Of a stretch of DNA of 64,000 nt, positions 42,816 to 51,308 are shown one piece after another. The stretch's first letter is position 1, and each line of letters opens with the position of its first letter. Under the pieces are notes generated by a model that had not been told where the DNA came from, searched no databases, and worked only from the letters and a program-made list of their open reading frames with translations. The position numbers and the translations under genes are program-made. The stretch is from positions 62,001 to 126,000 of the forward strand of contig CAZFGW010000001.1 in the NCBI GenBank assembly GCA_964518575.1, given 5' to 3'. Origin of the DNA: MGBC163016 sp964518575. GTDB taxonomy: Bacteria; Actinomycetota; Coriobacteriia; Coriobacteriales; Eggerthellaceae.

Positions 42816-44609
42816 TTAGTCGTTCATCAACCCCGCAAACGCGCCGGTTTGGCGATTCCAGAGTCGCGCATAATCGCCCCCTTCGGCAACAAGCTCCGCA
42901 TGCGGTCCATCCTCGATGATGTGCCCTTCTGAGAGCACAACAATGCGATCAAGGCTTGCGACTGTGGACAAGCGGTGAGCGACCACGATGGCTGTACGAC
43001 CCTCCATAAGACGGGCTAGCGCTTCTTGCACCGCAGCTTCGCTTTCAGAATCGAGCGCGCTGGTTGCCTCGTCGAGCACCAGGATGGGACAGTCGGCAAG
43101 CATGGCACGCGCGATGGCGATCCTTTGACGCTGACCGCCGGACAGCTTGATGCCCCTCTCGCCCGTAATGGTGTCGAAGCCCTGAGGGAGCGCTTCGATA
43201 AACTCAAGCGCATTGGCGGCTCGTGCAGCTTCGCGAATCTCTTCCTTTGAGGCATCGGGGCGACCGTAAGCGATGTTCTCGGCAATCGTCCGATGGAACA
43301 GAAGTGCTTCCTGGGGCACATAGGCGATTTGGCGTCGCAGGCTTTGCTGTGTGACATCTGCGATGTTCTGTCCGTCGACCAAGATCTTACCTTCTTGAAT
43401 ATCAGCAAGACGCAACAGCAATTTCGTGAGCGTCGTTTTGCCAGCGCCCGACATGCCCACGAGACCAACGCGCTCTCCCGCCGGGATATGCAGGTTGAAA
43501 TCGTGGAAGACCTGGGTTTTCACATTCCCATCGGTGTACCAGAAATTGATATCGTCGAAATCGATGTTGCCCTTCGTGACAACGAGTGGTTTGGCGTCCG
43601 GCTTGTCCGCAACGAGACGTGGCTCATCGAGCACAGAGGTCATCCCCGAAGCATCCCCGAACGCCTGATTGATGCGCTGCAGACCGGTATTGATGAAGTT
43701 GAACTGATTCGTCACGGTGTTCGTGTAGGTAAACATCAGGATCACTGTACCGGGCGTAATGCCGAACCAAGCGTTTCCGCCGGAGATGAAAACCGTTACC
43801 ACCGACATGATGATCACGGTTATGGCTGCCGTGGTGATACCCCGTGCAAGAGAAGCGCGCATGCGTTTTGAATCCCGCGCGACCACCTCTTTATTCGCGT
43901 GGTCGAATAAGCTGCGCTCGTAATCTTCCCGACCGTAGGTCTTGACGGCAAGTATGTTGGTGACGGCATCGGAAAGTTCGCCAGACAATTGGTTTTGAGC
44001 GCTCGCGGCTTTCTCATTCAAATGTAGGATGCGCCGATACATGGCGTAGGAAATAACCGCATACACCGCCAGCATAATCATAAGCACCGCTGCATACAAA
44101 GGAACAGCCGGGAAGAGAATGAGGCACGTGAACGTGATGGAACACAGAATGGGAAGGAAGGGGAAATTGAGCACGTTGAGCAGTTGCGTGTACCCCGCCA
44201 TGAATTTCGAGGTCTGGCTTACGAGCGTGCCGCCGAATCGGTTGGAATGAAACGAAAGCGACTGGTTGCAAAGGCAGTCGAAAGCCATCGTAGCAAGGTC
44301 GTAGTTGACAGCGATCTGCAACTTCCAAAGCGTGTAGTCCTGCAATTTGCTGCAGGTCTGACCCGCCACATTGATACCGATGAGTGCAGCGATATACGGT
44401 CCGAATACGGCGAAAACCTGATCGGGTGCCACCGGAGCGGCGCTGATGCGGTCGACGATGAGACTCATCACATAGGGATTCCCGTAGGAAAGAAAGCCAC
44501 AAAATCCTATCGTGGATGCAACGAGTGCAAGAAAAAGTCCTAAATGTTTACGTGTTGCCAGCCAGTAATAGTGCAAGCTTCGCATCGTCAGTGATTGTTT
44601 CTTTGCCAT
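42816..44609 (-). CDS. ABC transporter permease/ATP-binding fusion protein
   Basis: A 597-aa exporter half. Six membrane segments in the first 310 residues precede an ATPase: Walker A GMSGAGKTT (about 390-398), Q-loop PQEALLFHRT, signature LSGGQRQR, Walker B ILVLDEATSALD and His-switch AHRLST. Homologues of this MsbA-like type export lipids or drugs, sometimes as heterodimers; no partner is next to it. ATG at 44609 has GAGGGATC 6 nt upstream; the open frame continues nine codons further. The substrate is unknown. Confidence 0.94.
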   Translation of the reverse strand: MAKKQSLTMRSLHYYWLATRKHLGLFLALVASTIGFCGFLSYGNPYVMSLIVDRISAAPVAPDQVFAVFGPYIAALIGINVAGQTCSKLQDYTLWKLQIAVNYDLATMAFDCLCNQSLSFHSNRFGGTLVSQTSKFMAGYTQLLNVLNFPFLPILCSITFTCLILFPAVPLYAAVLMIMLAVYAVISYAMYRRILHLNEKAASAQNQLSGELSDAVTNILAVKTYGREDYERSLFDHANKEVVARDSKRMRASLARGITTAAITVIIMSVVTVFISGGNAWFGITPGTVILMFTYTNTVTNQFNFINTGLQRINQAFGDASGMTSVLDEPRLVADKPDAKPLVVTKGNIDFDDINFWYTDGNVKTQVFHDFNLHIPAGERVGLVGMSGAGKTTLTKLLLRLADIQEGKILVDGQNIADVTQQSLRRQIAYVPQEALLFHRTIAENIAYGRPDASKEEIREAARAANALEFIEALPQGFDTITGERGIKLSGGQRQRIAIARAMLADCPILVLDEATSALDSESEAAVQEALARLMEGRTAIVVAHRLSTVASLDRIVVLSEGHIIEDGPHAELVAEGGDYARLWNRQTGAFAGLMND

Positions 44610-44681
44610 CGATCCCTCTTTCCGCTCTTCTTGCAACTATACGACGAAAGGAGGAATTGCACGACGATGCGAAGATTTTTA

Positions 44682-44705
44682 TGACACAGGACGGGGATAA
44701 TGTCA
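44682..44705. repeat. REP-like TGACACAGGACGGGG element
   Basis: TGACACAGGACGGGGATAAT, followed by GTCA, carries imperfect TGACA/TGTCA ends. Its core recurs at 39554-39578. It lies between the ABC exporter start and the accessory region. Confidence 0.6.
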
Positions 44706-44844
44706 CCAAACGTCAATAAACGCAATGTTACACAGCAAAGATAACCCGGTATCGACCATCATCTCGTGCCATTGCGTCGTGGGGTCCGATAGAAGCTTCG
44801 CCGACTATGCTGGCGACATTCGTCTATATTGAGATGCCAGCTCG

Positions 44845-46284
44845 CTACTTGCGCGTAAGGAAATAGATGATCGCTACAATGCAAAGGATCGTGACAACGA
44901 GAGAGAAACCGAAATTGAACACAACTAGACTCGTGCTGTCAAACAGCACAGACAAAAACGGGCTCTCGAGAGCTATGTCATAGGAGTCGTTAAACATCTC
45001 AAGGAATGTCGACCAGGTATCTATGAGAGCCAGGAACCCAAGCACTGCGATCACGGAGAGCACCTTGTTCTGCCTGTTCTCGGATCTGAGTGACTGCTTC
45101 TGCATGCTGCGATCCATATAGTCCGACAGATACTCGGCGAAGTCCCTGTTCTGCTCGAGAGACGCATCAATATGCCAGCGCGACTCTATGTTGCTGTAGA
45201 TCAGGTCTGCATCGCCTTCTATAGAGCGGCGGAAGCGCTCGTTCATGAAATGGGCATACTGAATGCTGTTGATCAGCGAATCGATAGGCATTCCCGCTAC
45301 GTCGCTCTCGAAGACTTCCTGAGAAAGGATGAGCCCCTCCGCTTTCTGGATGCATTTGTCCGTCGTGGTCAAATATGCCCAAAGCAGCTGTGCCTGCAAA
45401 TGGATGGGCATGATTCGCTCCAATGCCGATTCATCCTCGGCCATAACAGTGTGGAACCGTCCCCAGAAGATGTATTCGAAAAGCTCGGGAACATCGAGCG
45501 AAGAGCCGTTCGAACCAATGCGCTCGGCACACTCATGCGCCGAGACGAGATAGCGCCTGAGAGCTTCAGCGCGACTGAGATCTTCGGCAAGGGAAGGCAG
45601 CAGCGCGAAGAGCGTGATGTTGCCAGCACTGTCTGGGAAGCAGATGCTCGTGTCGGCATCTATCGACAGGGAATAGAGACGCCTCAATGCATCCGCGATC
45701 AGGCATCTTTGCTGTGACTCGAGTCCAACGACTATGTCAGATTTCTCATTGATGCCATCAGAAATGACGAAGAAGTCACGCAGCTGATTGTAGAAGTCGC
45801 TTTCACTCCTCTGCTGGGATGGGGCTATCTCTGGAAGGTCAGATGGCTCATCGAACAAGTTGGTCTCTATATCCAGCTGATAGAGCGCAAGCCACTGACA
45901 GAGATGCGGCTCGAAAAACACCGATCCCGTGAACGAGAGCACGCGGGAACAATGCTCACGCATCCAAGGGATAGCGCTGTGCAGCTCACTCTCCATTCCA
46001 GCAACATCGACTTCCAGGGAATGACAGAAGGCTCGTTGATAGGTCGAAGATATGCTGTTGTAGGCTCGCATCCACGACGGGAAGTCCTTCCAGGAGGAGT
46101 CGTGCTCTAGGACTTTGCTGTTCAAAGGTCCTTTCAGGCATGATTCCAGCACTTCATCATCTAGGTAGATGATCTGGATGACATTGAGTGAGATGATTGT
46201 TGGTTGCAGTATGCTCTCCGATGGATATGCCGCGCTGGGCTGCTGGGGTGTTGCTGCGGTCTTGATAGGTGCAAGTCTGGTCAT
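44845..46284 (-). CDS. Membrane protein with CorA-like C-terminal topology, unknown function
   Basis: A 479-aa protein with a large soluble part (1-400) and two C-terminal membrane segments (about 410-430 and 455-475), ending with a KTRK-like tail. Before the first segment is a long helix ending SENRQNKVLSVIAVLGFLAL. That order (helix, SEN-x-NK, membrane pair, short loop) echoes CorA channels, but the GMN motif is absent (LIDTWSTFLEMF occupies the site). The soluble part is helical and has no catalytic motif I recognise. The ATG at 46284 has AGGA upstream and lies 8 nt after the SET gene stop. The codon and base use seem less GC-rich than in the neighbours. Confidence 0.68.
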   Translation of the reverse strand: MTRLAPIKTAATPQQPSAAYPSESILQPTIISLNVIQIIYLDDEVLESCLKGPLNSKVLEHDSSWKDFPSWMRAYNSISSTYQRAFCHSLEVDVAGMESELHSAIPWMREHCSRVLSFTGSVFFEPHLCQWLALYQLDIETNLFDEPSDLPEIAPSQQRSESDFYNQLRDFFVISDGINEKSDIVVGLESQQRCLIADALRRLYSLSIDADTSICFPDSAGNITLFALLPSLAEDLSRAEALRRYLVSAHECAERIGSNGSSLDVPELFEYIFWGRFHTVMAEDESALERIMPIHLQAQLLWAYLTTTDKCIQKAEGLILSQEVFESDVAGMPIDSLINSIQYAHFMNERFRRSIEGDADLIYSNIESRWHIDASLEQNRDFAEYLSDYMDRSMQKQSLRSENRQNKVLSVIAVLGFLALIDTWSTFLEMFNDSYDIALESPFLSVLFDSTSLVVFNFGFSLVVTILCIVAIIYFLTRK

Positions 46285-46292
46285 GAGATGTC

Positions 46293-46727
46293 CTATAGGT
46301 ATGTTTTTCCATGCCCATCCAGATACTCTGCGCGCAGCGGCTCGCATCTGTAATCGAGCAGGAGCTCTTCTCCCTCCTGCAGGTCGCGTGATACGACAAC
46401 GCGCAGCGGATGATACTCGAGATGGACATTCGGCGTCCTCGAATGATTGATGAAGCTGTATTTCGTACGCAGGGGTCTGACGAGCAGAACACTCTCGCTG
46501 AGTGCATTCCATTCCATGAATATGTTCTGTTTGACCTGCTTTGGCAGGCTCAGCGAGCTACAGATGAGGTCATACTCGTCCCAATCGATGACCTGTCCAT
46601 CAAGGACACCCAAGATCGTGCCCGCCGATATAGGTTCTGTTGCGAAGAGACCGAATCCATGAATACTGCTCGGACGAATTTCTGCATGGGAGATGTTGTC
46701 GATAATGTTATCAGGGATGTTTTCCAT
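46293..46727 (-). CDS. SET-domain protein (putative lysine methyltransferase)
   Basis: A 144-aa minimal SET domain. IHGFGLFATEPISAGTILG (about 21-39) is the N-terminal SET block, FINHSRTPNVHLEY (about 91-104) is the NHSxxPN AdoMet motif (with Arg in the usual Cys place), and EGEELLLDYR (about 114-123) has the Tyr that shapes the lysine channel. Bacterial SET proteins methylate lysines of hosts' histones or their own ribosomal or surface proteins. The ATG at 46727 has GAGGAG upstream. It is co-transcribed with the membrane protein downstream. Confidence 0.88.
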   Translation of the reverse strand: MENIPDNIIDNISHAEIRPSSIHGFGLFATEPISAGTILGVLDGQVIDWDEYDLICSSLSLPKQVKQNIFMEWNALSESVLLVRPLRTKYSFINHSRTPNVHLEYHPLRVVVSRDLQEGEELLLDYRCEPLRAEYLDGHGKTYL

Positions 46728-46802
46728 GATACTCCTCATATATCAAGGCATATTGCCCTCATATCAGTATTATCGCATAGCCTTTTCCAGTCCTTCCGCA
46801 GA

Positions 46803-46847
46803 GGGATGATACAGGACGATACAGGATGGAAATAATGCCATCATCCC
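46803..46847. repeat. Inverted repeat with a REP-like core
   Basis: GGGATGAT (46803-46810) and ATCATCCC (46840-46847) pair around ACAGGACG/ACAGGATGG words related to the CAGGACGGGG element. It could end GNAT-operon transcription. Confidence 0.45.
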
Positions 46848-46869
46848 CGCCCCTTGATATCCGCACTGT

Positions 46870-47349
46870 TCACTCATCTGGAGCGCCAAGCTTCATGTAA
46901 TCGACCATATCCTCAAAACCAAGTGCGCGATAAAGTTCCTTGGCAACTTTGGAACTTTCCAGATAAACCTTGCCGGTTCCCCGCTCCCTTGCATCAGCCA
47001 CCAGAAATTCGACAATGTGGCGACCAACCCCTTCTCCACGATACTGTGGCACGGTATAGATGTTCATCAAATAACCGCAGGTGCCGCTCAGATTATCGGG
47101 CGAGGGCATTTCTTCCTGATAGCAGATGCCACCACAACCGATAATACGTCCGCCTTCTGAATCATGGGCGAAACATGCCACATGCGTTCCATCAGATAGA
47201 TGAGCCTGATAATAAGCGCTATTGTTCTCCCTGATCCGCGCTTCCTCTTCAACCCAATTTCCCGGAAACACCTCGCGCAACACGCGCATGCGCCACTCCA
47301 TCAACGCATCAAGATCATCCAGCCCGACCTTTTTCACGTCTACGTTCAT
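46870..47349 (-). CDS. GNAT-family N-acetyltransferase
   Basis: A 159-aa GNAT protein. The acetyl-CoA motif is YTVPQYRGEGVGRHIVEFLV (about 96-115), R/Q-x-x-G-x-G/A pattern QYRGEGVG. GGICYQEEMP and VYLESSKVAKELYRALGFE are other fold elements. It acetylates an amine; the acceptor is unknown. Its ATG overlaps the adenylation-gene stop by 4 nt (47346-47349), so it is translationally coupled to it. Confidence 0.92.
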   Translation of the reverse strand: MNVDVKKVGLDDLDALMEWRMRVLREVFPGNWVEEEARIRENNSAYYQAHLSDGTHVACFAHDSEGGRIIGCGGICYQEEMPSPDNLSGTCGYLMNIYTVPQYRGEGVGRHIVEFLVADARERGTGKVYLESSKVAKELYRALGFEDMVDYMKLGAPDE

Positions 47350-48827
47350 GAGCGCCCTCCCGCCTTCATCACCACTGGCATCCGATCGGTATCGGGCTTC
47401 CCGTTCGCATTGAGCGGAATCTGCTGCATATGCACGAAATATTCGGGGATCATGAAATCGGCGAGATTCTCAGCCAGCTCTTCGCGAAGGCGGGAAACCT
47501 TGAGATCGGCGTCTTCGGAAACAATGTAAGCAACCAAATACGCAAGCCCTTCCTCATCGACATATGCCCGCACAATGCCTTGATCCACGCCTGAGCATTG
47601 GCAGAGCCGCGACTCCACCTCCATGACTTCGACTCGTTTGCCATAGATCATGACTTGCGTGTCCTTGCGGTGCAAAAACGCGAGATTGCCGTCAGGCAGA
47701 AGGTATCCCATGTCCCCACTGTGGTACATCACCGTGCCATCAGGCAATGTCTCGAATGCCTTGCTCTCCTCTTCGCGATCACCCGCATACCCTTGCGAAA
47801 CACCGCTGCCAAGAATGCAAATCTCCCCGGTCTCCCCCGCAGAAACCTCTTGCCCCGCTTCATCGAGAAGGCGAATCTGCGCACCGAGTACCGGTTTTCC
47901 GATCGGGTAGGTTCCGTCTTCCAATGGCTTGCCGTCCCGGCACCGAAAGTACGTCGCGCACACCGTGGTCTCAGATGGCCCATAGGTGTTGTAGACCTCC
48001 ACCTTGTCCACGAGGTTTTCCATTTGGTGCCCGCGCAGTACATCACCGCCGCTGATCAGCAGGCGCAACGATGCGGGGATTTCGTCCAGCCGATTCATAT
48101 CCGCCAGCAGATAGGGAAAACCCGAGATTATGGTCACGCCATTACGTTCGACAAATTCCATGAGGTTATGGATATCGGATTTGTCCTCGTCAGTAGGAAT
48201 AGCGAGCGCCGCGCCGTTCAGGAGGCTTGCGAAAACCTCTTCGACAAAAATATCGAAGGAGCAAACCGAGTCCTGCAACATGACATCGCCCGCACCCGGG
48301 TGAAACTCGTTGGCGAATGCACGCACGTAATGACACACATTGCGATTGGAAACCGACACGCCTTTCGGTTGTCCCGTAGTCCCTGAAGTGTAGAGGATGT
48401 AGGCGAGCGCATCGGGGTCTTGCGGGTATGTACGCGATTCGACGCCAGGAACTGCCGCACAAAGCGAGCAGTCGGCATAGACCTGATCGAGGCCATCAAA
48501 CTTGGAGGCGTACTGCTTTTCGGTCAGCACGAAATCGACGTTCGCTTCCGCCATCATGAAGCGAATGCGCCCTTTGGGAAAACCGGGCTCGGCAGGAACA
48601 TAGATCGCGCCTATCTTGAGCACCGCCAAAATGGACGCGATCATCTCCGCGCGATGATGCATGACAATACCAACAGCGCGAATGCCTTCAGGAAAGCTGT
48701 CGGCTATGGTATCGACCATCCCAGAGAGCTCACGGAAGGTAAGAGTGCGATCGTTCTCTTTGATGGCAAGAGCCTCGGGGTATCGTTGCGCGACGTCTTT
48801 GAATGAGCTGTATACCGTATCCGCCAT
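47346..48827 (-). CDS. Stand-alone adenylation (AMP-binding) enzyme
   Basis: A 493-aa ANL-superfamily enzyme. P-loop-like LYTSGTTGQPKG (about 143-154), NTYGPSETTV (about 267-276), YHSGDMGYLL and the catalytic Lys near the end in NGKPDTDRMPVV. It lacks a carrier or condensation domain and is close in length to DltA. It would activate an amino or carboxylic acid as an AMP-ester, passing it to an unseen thiol acceptor. The ATG at 48827 has CAAGGAGC. It is in an operon of esterase, adenylation enzyme and acetyltransferase; a D-alanylation-like or small-metabolite role are both possible. Confidence 0.88.
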   Translation of the reverse strand: MADTVYSSFKDVAQRYPEALAIKENDRTLTFRELSGMVDTIADSFPEGIRAVGIVMHHRAEMIASILAVLKIGAIYVPAEPGFPKGRIRFMMAEANVDFVLTEKQYASKFDGLDQVYADCSLCAAVPGVESRTYPQDPDALAYILYTSGTTGQPKGVSVSNRNVCHYVRAFANEFHPGAGDVMLQDSVCSFDIFVEEVFASLLNGAALAIPTDEDKSDIHNLMEFVERNGVTIISGFPYLLADMNRLDEIPASLRLLISGGDVLRGHQMENLVDKVEVYNTYGPSETTVCATYFRCRDGKPLEDGTYPIGKPVLGAQIRLLDEAGQEVSAGETGEICILGSGVSQGYAGDREEESKAFETLPDGTVMYHSGDMGYLLPDGNLAFLHRKDTQVMIYGKRVEVMEVESRLCQCSGVDQGIVRAYVDEEGLAYLVAYIVSEDADLKVSRLREELAENLADFMIPEYFVHMQQIPLNANGKPDTDRMPVVMKAGGRS

Positions 48828-48844
48828 TGCAAGCTCCTTGTTCT

Positions 48845-49519
48845 TTATAGAATGGCTGCGATGCCTTTCGCGCTCCTGAGCGCTGCATCCTTGATGTGAT
48901 TGCCCGGGTTCAATTCCCACTCCACCGAAAGACCGAGCTCGCGGTAATACGCCACGAGGGTTTCCGTGCGCTCGCGTACCGTCTTCAGCAGGGCGTTTCG
49001 CGTTCGCGTCTCAGTATCGCCGAGCGAAATATAGATCTTTTCAGGCTTGCGCTGCATGGTGTGCTCCTCGCAGTATTCGATAAATCCGGGGAACCAGAGG
49101 GAGCCTGACATGCTGGCTGCGTTTTGGAAGACGTCCGTGCGATAGAGGGCGTAAAGCGCGAACAGTCCCGCGAGCGAGTAACCCGCGATGCTCGTGTGCG
49201 AGGGTGTCCCGGTCATTTTTTCGCAAGCGTGCGGCACGATCTCTTCGACCAGCAGTCTGAGATAATCATCCGCACCTCCCGTGCATGGAACGTCGTCCTT
49301 GGATAACGGTGGGCAATACCAAGGAGTCATATCGTGGTCCCAATCCAGGTCTCCCACGCAGAGCAAATTCAACTCAGTGCGCCCGATGCTTTCAAGCACC
49401 TGCACGACCGAGCTGCCGTCGCCCATGTAATTATTCAAGACGATAAGTGGCGCGTCAGGAACGTCGGTGCGATAGAGCGTGATCTCTTTCCCGTTTATGG
49501 CGAATGTGTCTTTTTTCAC
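48845..49519 (-). CDS. Alpha/beta-hydrolase esterase
   Basis: A 224-aa esterase-D/Fes-type hydrolase. GYSLAGLFALY (about 120-130) is the G-x-S-x-G nucleophile elbow, and the C-terminal NPGNHIKD carries the His of the triad. It begins with a GTG at 49519 that has GGAGG 10 nt upstream; the ATG at 49597 has none and crosses the repeat region. It would cleave an ester or thioester. As first gene of the operon it may release or edit the product of the adenylation enzyme. The upstream tandem repeats lie 60-120 nt before the start. Confidence 0.84.
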   Translation of the reverse strand: MKKDTFAINGKEITLYRTDVPDAPLIVLNNYMGDGSSVVQVLESIGRTELNLLCVGDLDWDHDMTPWYCPPLSKDDVPCTGGADDYLRLLVEEIVPHACEKMTGTPSHTSIAGYSLAGLFALYALYRTDVFQNAASMSGSLWFPGFIEYCEEHTMQRKPEKIYISLGDTETRTRNALLKTVRERTETLVAYYRELGLSVEWELNPGNHIKDAALRSAKGIAAIL

Positions 49520-49577
49520 TACGACCCACCCTCCTTGCTGGAGGCTTGCTTCAAAAAGGCTGCGTGATGGCGAAATG

Positions 49578-49641
49578 CCAACCAGTATCAGCGCCAATCG
49601 GTACCAGTGCTAACCGATGTCAGCGCCATCCGGTATCGTGG
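49578..49641 (-). repeat. Four tandem 16-nt repeats upstream of the esterase operon
   Basis: CCAACCAGTATCAGCG, CCAATCGGTACCAGTG, CTAACCGATGTCAGCG and CCATCCGGTATCGTGG follow without gap. The consensus is CCAACCGGTATCAGCG. Each unit has a CCGGTA/CGGTACC core. The array lies in the presumed promoter of the esterase-adenylation-GNAT operon, consistent with a multi-site operator. Confidence 0.75.
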
Positions 49642-49805
49642 TGGCTCCTTATGTCATCGATTCAAATTATGTGTGCAAGCACTGTCACCTTCGCGTCCTC
49701 ATATCGAACTTGGTACCAAGCTGAAATGAGCAAGGTGCGCGAAGGGTGGCACGGAGTAACGGTGACTGCTGCATGAAAGGGTTTCAAGAGATAGAATGGT
49801 AGTTG

Positions 49806-49970
49806 ATGGCAATTATTAATAGCGATGAAGAGCTTTACATGCTCGCGTGTATTGCGTTATACGAAATAGCACTCCAGCACGATTGCGAAATAAACCGAGC
49901 TATACCCCATACTTTGAAATACAGAAGGTCGGTAGGGAATGGCACGGCAAATGAATCAAAGTCCAAATAG
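49806..49970 (+). CDS. Possible small ORF upstream of RhuM
   Basis: A 54-codon frame encoding MAIINSDEELYMLACIALYE, then IALQHDCEINRAIPHTLKY and a basic tail. The start has only a weak GGTAG. It ends 15 nt before the RhuM start. The lower half looks like the remnant of a helical protein. I cannot identify it; it could be real, a leader peptide or a gene remnant. Confidence 0.4.
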   Translation: MAIINSDEELYMLACIALYEIALQHDCEINRAIPHTLKYRRSVGNGTANESKSK

Positions 49971-49985
49971 GGTCGAGGTGTGCAC

Positions 49986-51035
49986 ATGAGCGAAGCAACC
50001 GAAAACTTTCTTGTGTTTCCGCCGGATTCCGGTGAACCCATCAAAGCAGAAATAATTCTCTACCAGTTTGATGACGCGAATGTACCCGTGGAAGTGCGCT
50101 ATCTAAATGAGACCTTCTGGCTTACGCAGAAAGAGATGGCGGAGCTTTTCGATGTGAATGTACCAGCTATCTCAAAACATCTTACGAATATCTTTAGCGA
50201 AGGCGAATTAGACGAGCGCTCAACTATTTCCAATTTGGAAATAGTTCAAGCCGAGGGGAAGCGCAACGTCAAACGCACAGTAGCGCTTTACAATCTCGAC
50301 GCAATAATTGCGGTGGGCTATCGCGTTAACTCCCTTCGCGCTACACGTTTTCGTCAATGGGCGACCGCTACGCTCAAAGAGTACATACAGAAAGGCTTTG
50401 TCCTCAACGACGAGATGCTGAAGAATGGTGCGCCTTTTGGCGATGACTACTTCGACGAGCTGCTTGTTCGCATTCGGGATATTCGCGCGAGCGAACGTCG
50501 AGTATGGCAGAAGATCACAGATATCTTCCAAGAATGTAGCTTCGATTACGACAGGAACAGCGAAACGGCTCGTTCGTTTTATGCAACGGTTCAAAACAAA
50601 ATGCATTATGCTGTTACCGGTCATACGGCTGCCGAAATCATCATAGAACGCGCCGATGCAACAAAGCCCAACATGGGTTTGACCTCTTGGAGGGATTCAC
50701 CCGATGGACGCATTCATTCAAGCGACACAGAAGTCGCGAAGAACTATCTATCCGAAGATGAGATAGAAACACTCAATCGACTCGTCACTATGTTCCTCGA
50801 CGATGCCGAGTTGCGAGCACGCGATCATATTTTACAAAGCATGCAAGATTGCGCTGATGCATTAGACAGCTTTCTTCAGTACAACCGTCAAGGTGTTCTT
50901 GATAACAAAGGTGAGCGGAACAGCAAACAAGCCAAAGAGAAAGCCCATGAAGAGTTCAAGAAGTTCCAGGCTATTCAAGATGCAAGCTTCAAGAACGACT
51001 TCGAACGAGGACTTGACGAAGGCGGCTTCAAATAA
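49986..51035 (+). CDS. RhuM family protein
   Basis: A 349-aa protein. The N-terminal RhuM domain has VRYLNETFWLTQKEMAELFD and VPAISKHLTNIFSEGEL with VALYNLDAIIAVGYRVNS and RFRQWATATLKEYIQKGF, a Fic/DOC-like adaptor-type DNA-binding arrangement; the C-terminal half is helical with ARDHILQSMQDCADALD. RhuM proteins occur in genomic islands beside restriction systems. No restriction or methylase gene is here. ATG 49986 is 7 nt after GAGG. Function is unknown despite the family name. Confidence 0.9.
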   Translation: MSEATENFLVFPPDSGEPIKAEIILYQFDDANVPVEVRYLNETFWLTQKEMAELFDVNVPAISKHLTNIFSEGELDERSTISNLEIVQAEGKRNVKRTVALYNLDAIIAVGYRVNSLRATRFRQWATATLKEYIQKGFVLNDEMLKNGAPFGDDYFDELLVRIRDIRASERRVWQKITDIFQECSFDYDRNSETARSFYATVQNKMHYAVTGHTAAEIIIERADATKPNMGLTSWRDSPDGRIHSSDTEVAKNYLSEDEIETLNRLVTMFLDDAELRARDHILQSMQDCADALDSFLQYNRQGVLDNKGERNSKQAKEKAHEEFKKFQAIQDASFKNDFERGLDEGGFK

Positions 51036-51100
51036 CCCGATAAAGCAACGGGCGCAGGACTTGCGATGCTACACCCAGTATGGCTTGGGGATAGACGCAT

Positions 51101-51120
51101 GCACGAGATTTATCTCGCCC
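51101..51120. repeat. Palindromic intergenic repeat, short copy 8
   Basis: GCACGAGATTTATCTCGCCC is a degenerate form of the first palindrome of the repeat family, with the usual ATAGACG before it. It lies between RhuM and the small surface-like protein. Confidence 0.6.
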
Positions 51121-51308
51121 GCTGATGTTTTATGTTTAGAATTGCGGCATTTGAGGCAATGCTGGCGCAGTGCATGAGATGACCTTAGATGCGCTCATGC
51201 CGTCATCCCCAATCCTCGACATCCAATGGGAACAATCCTCGGAATAACATGCTGACGGATACGCCATATCTGCTAGATTACAAAGCATACATAGGAAGGG
51301 AGACCTCA

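Noticed and set aside
49578..49641. CRISPR array
   Set aside because: The 16-nt repeats follow each other directly without spacers, and no cas gene is in the window.
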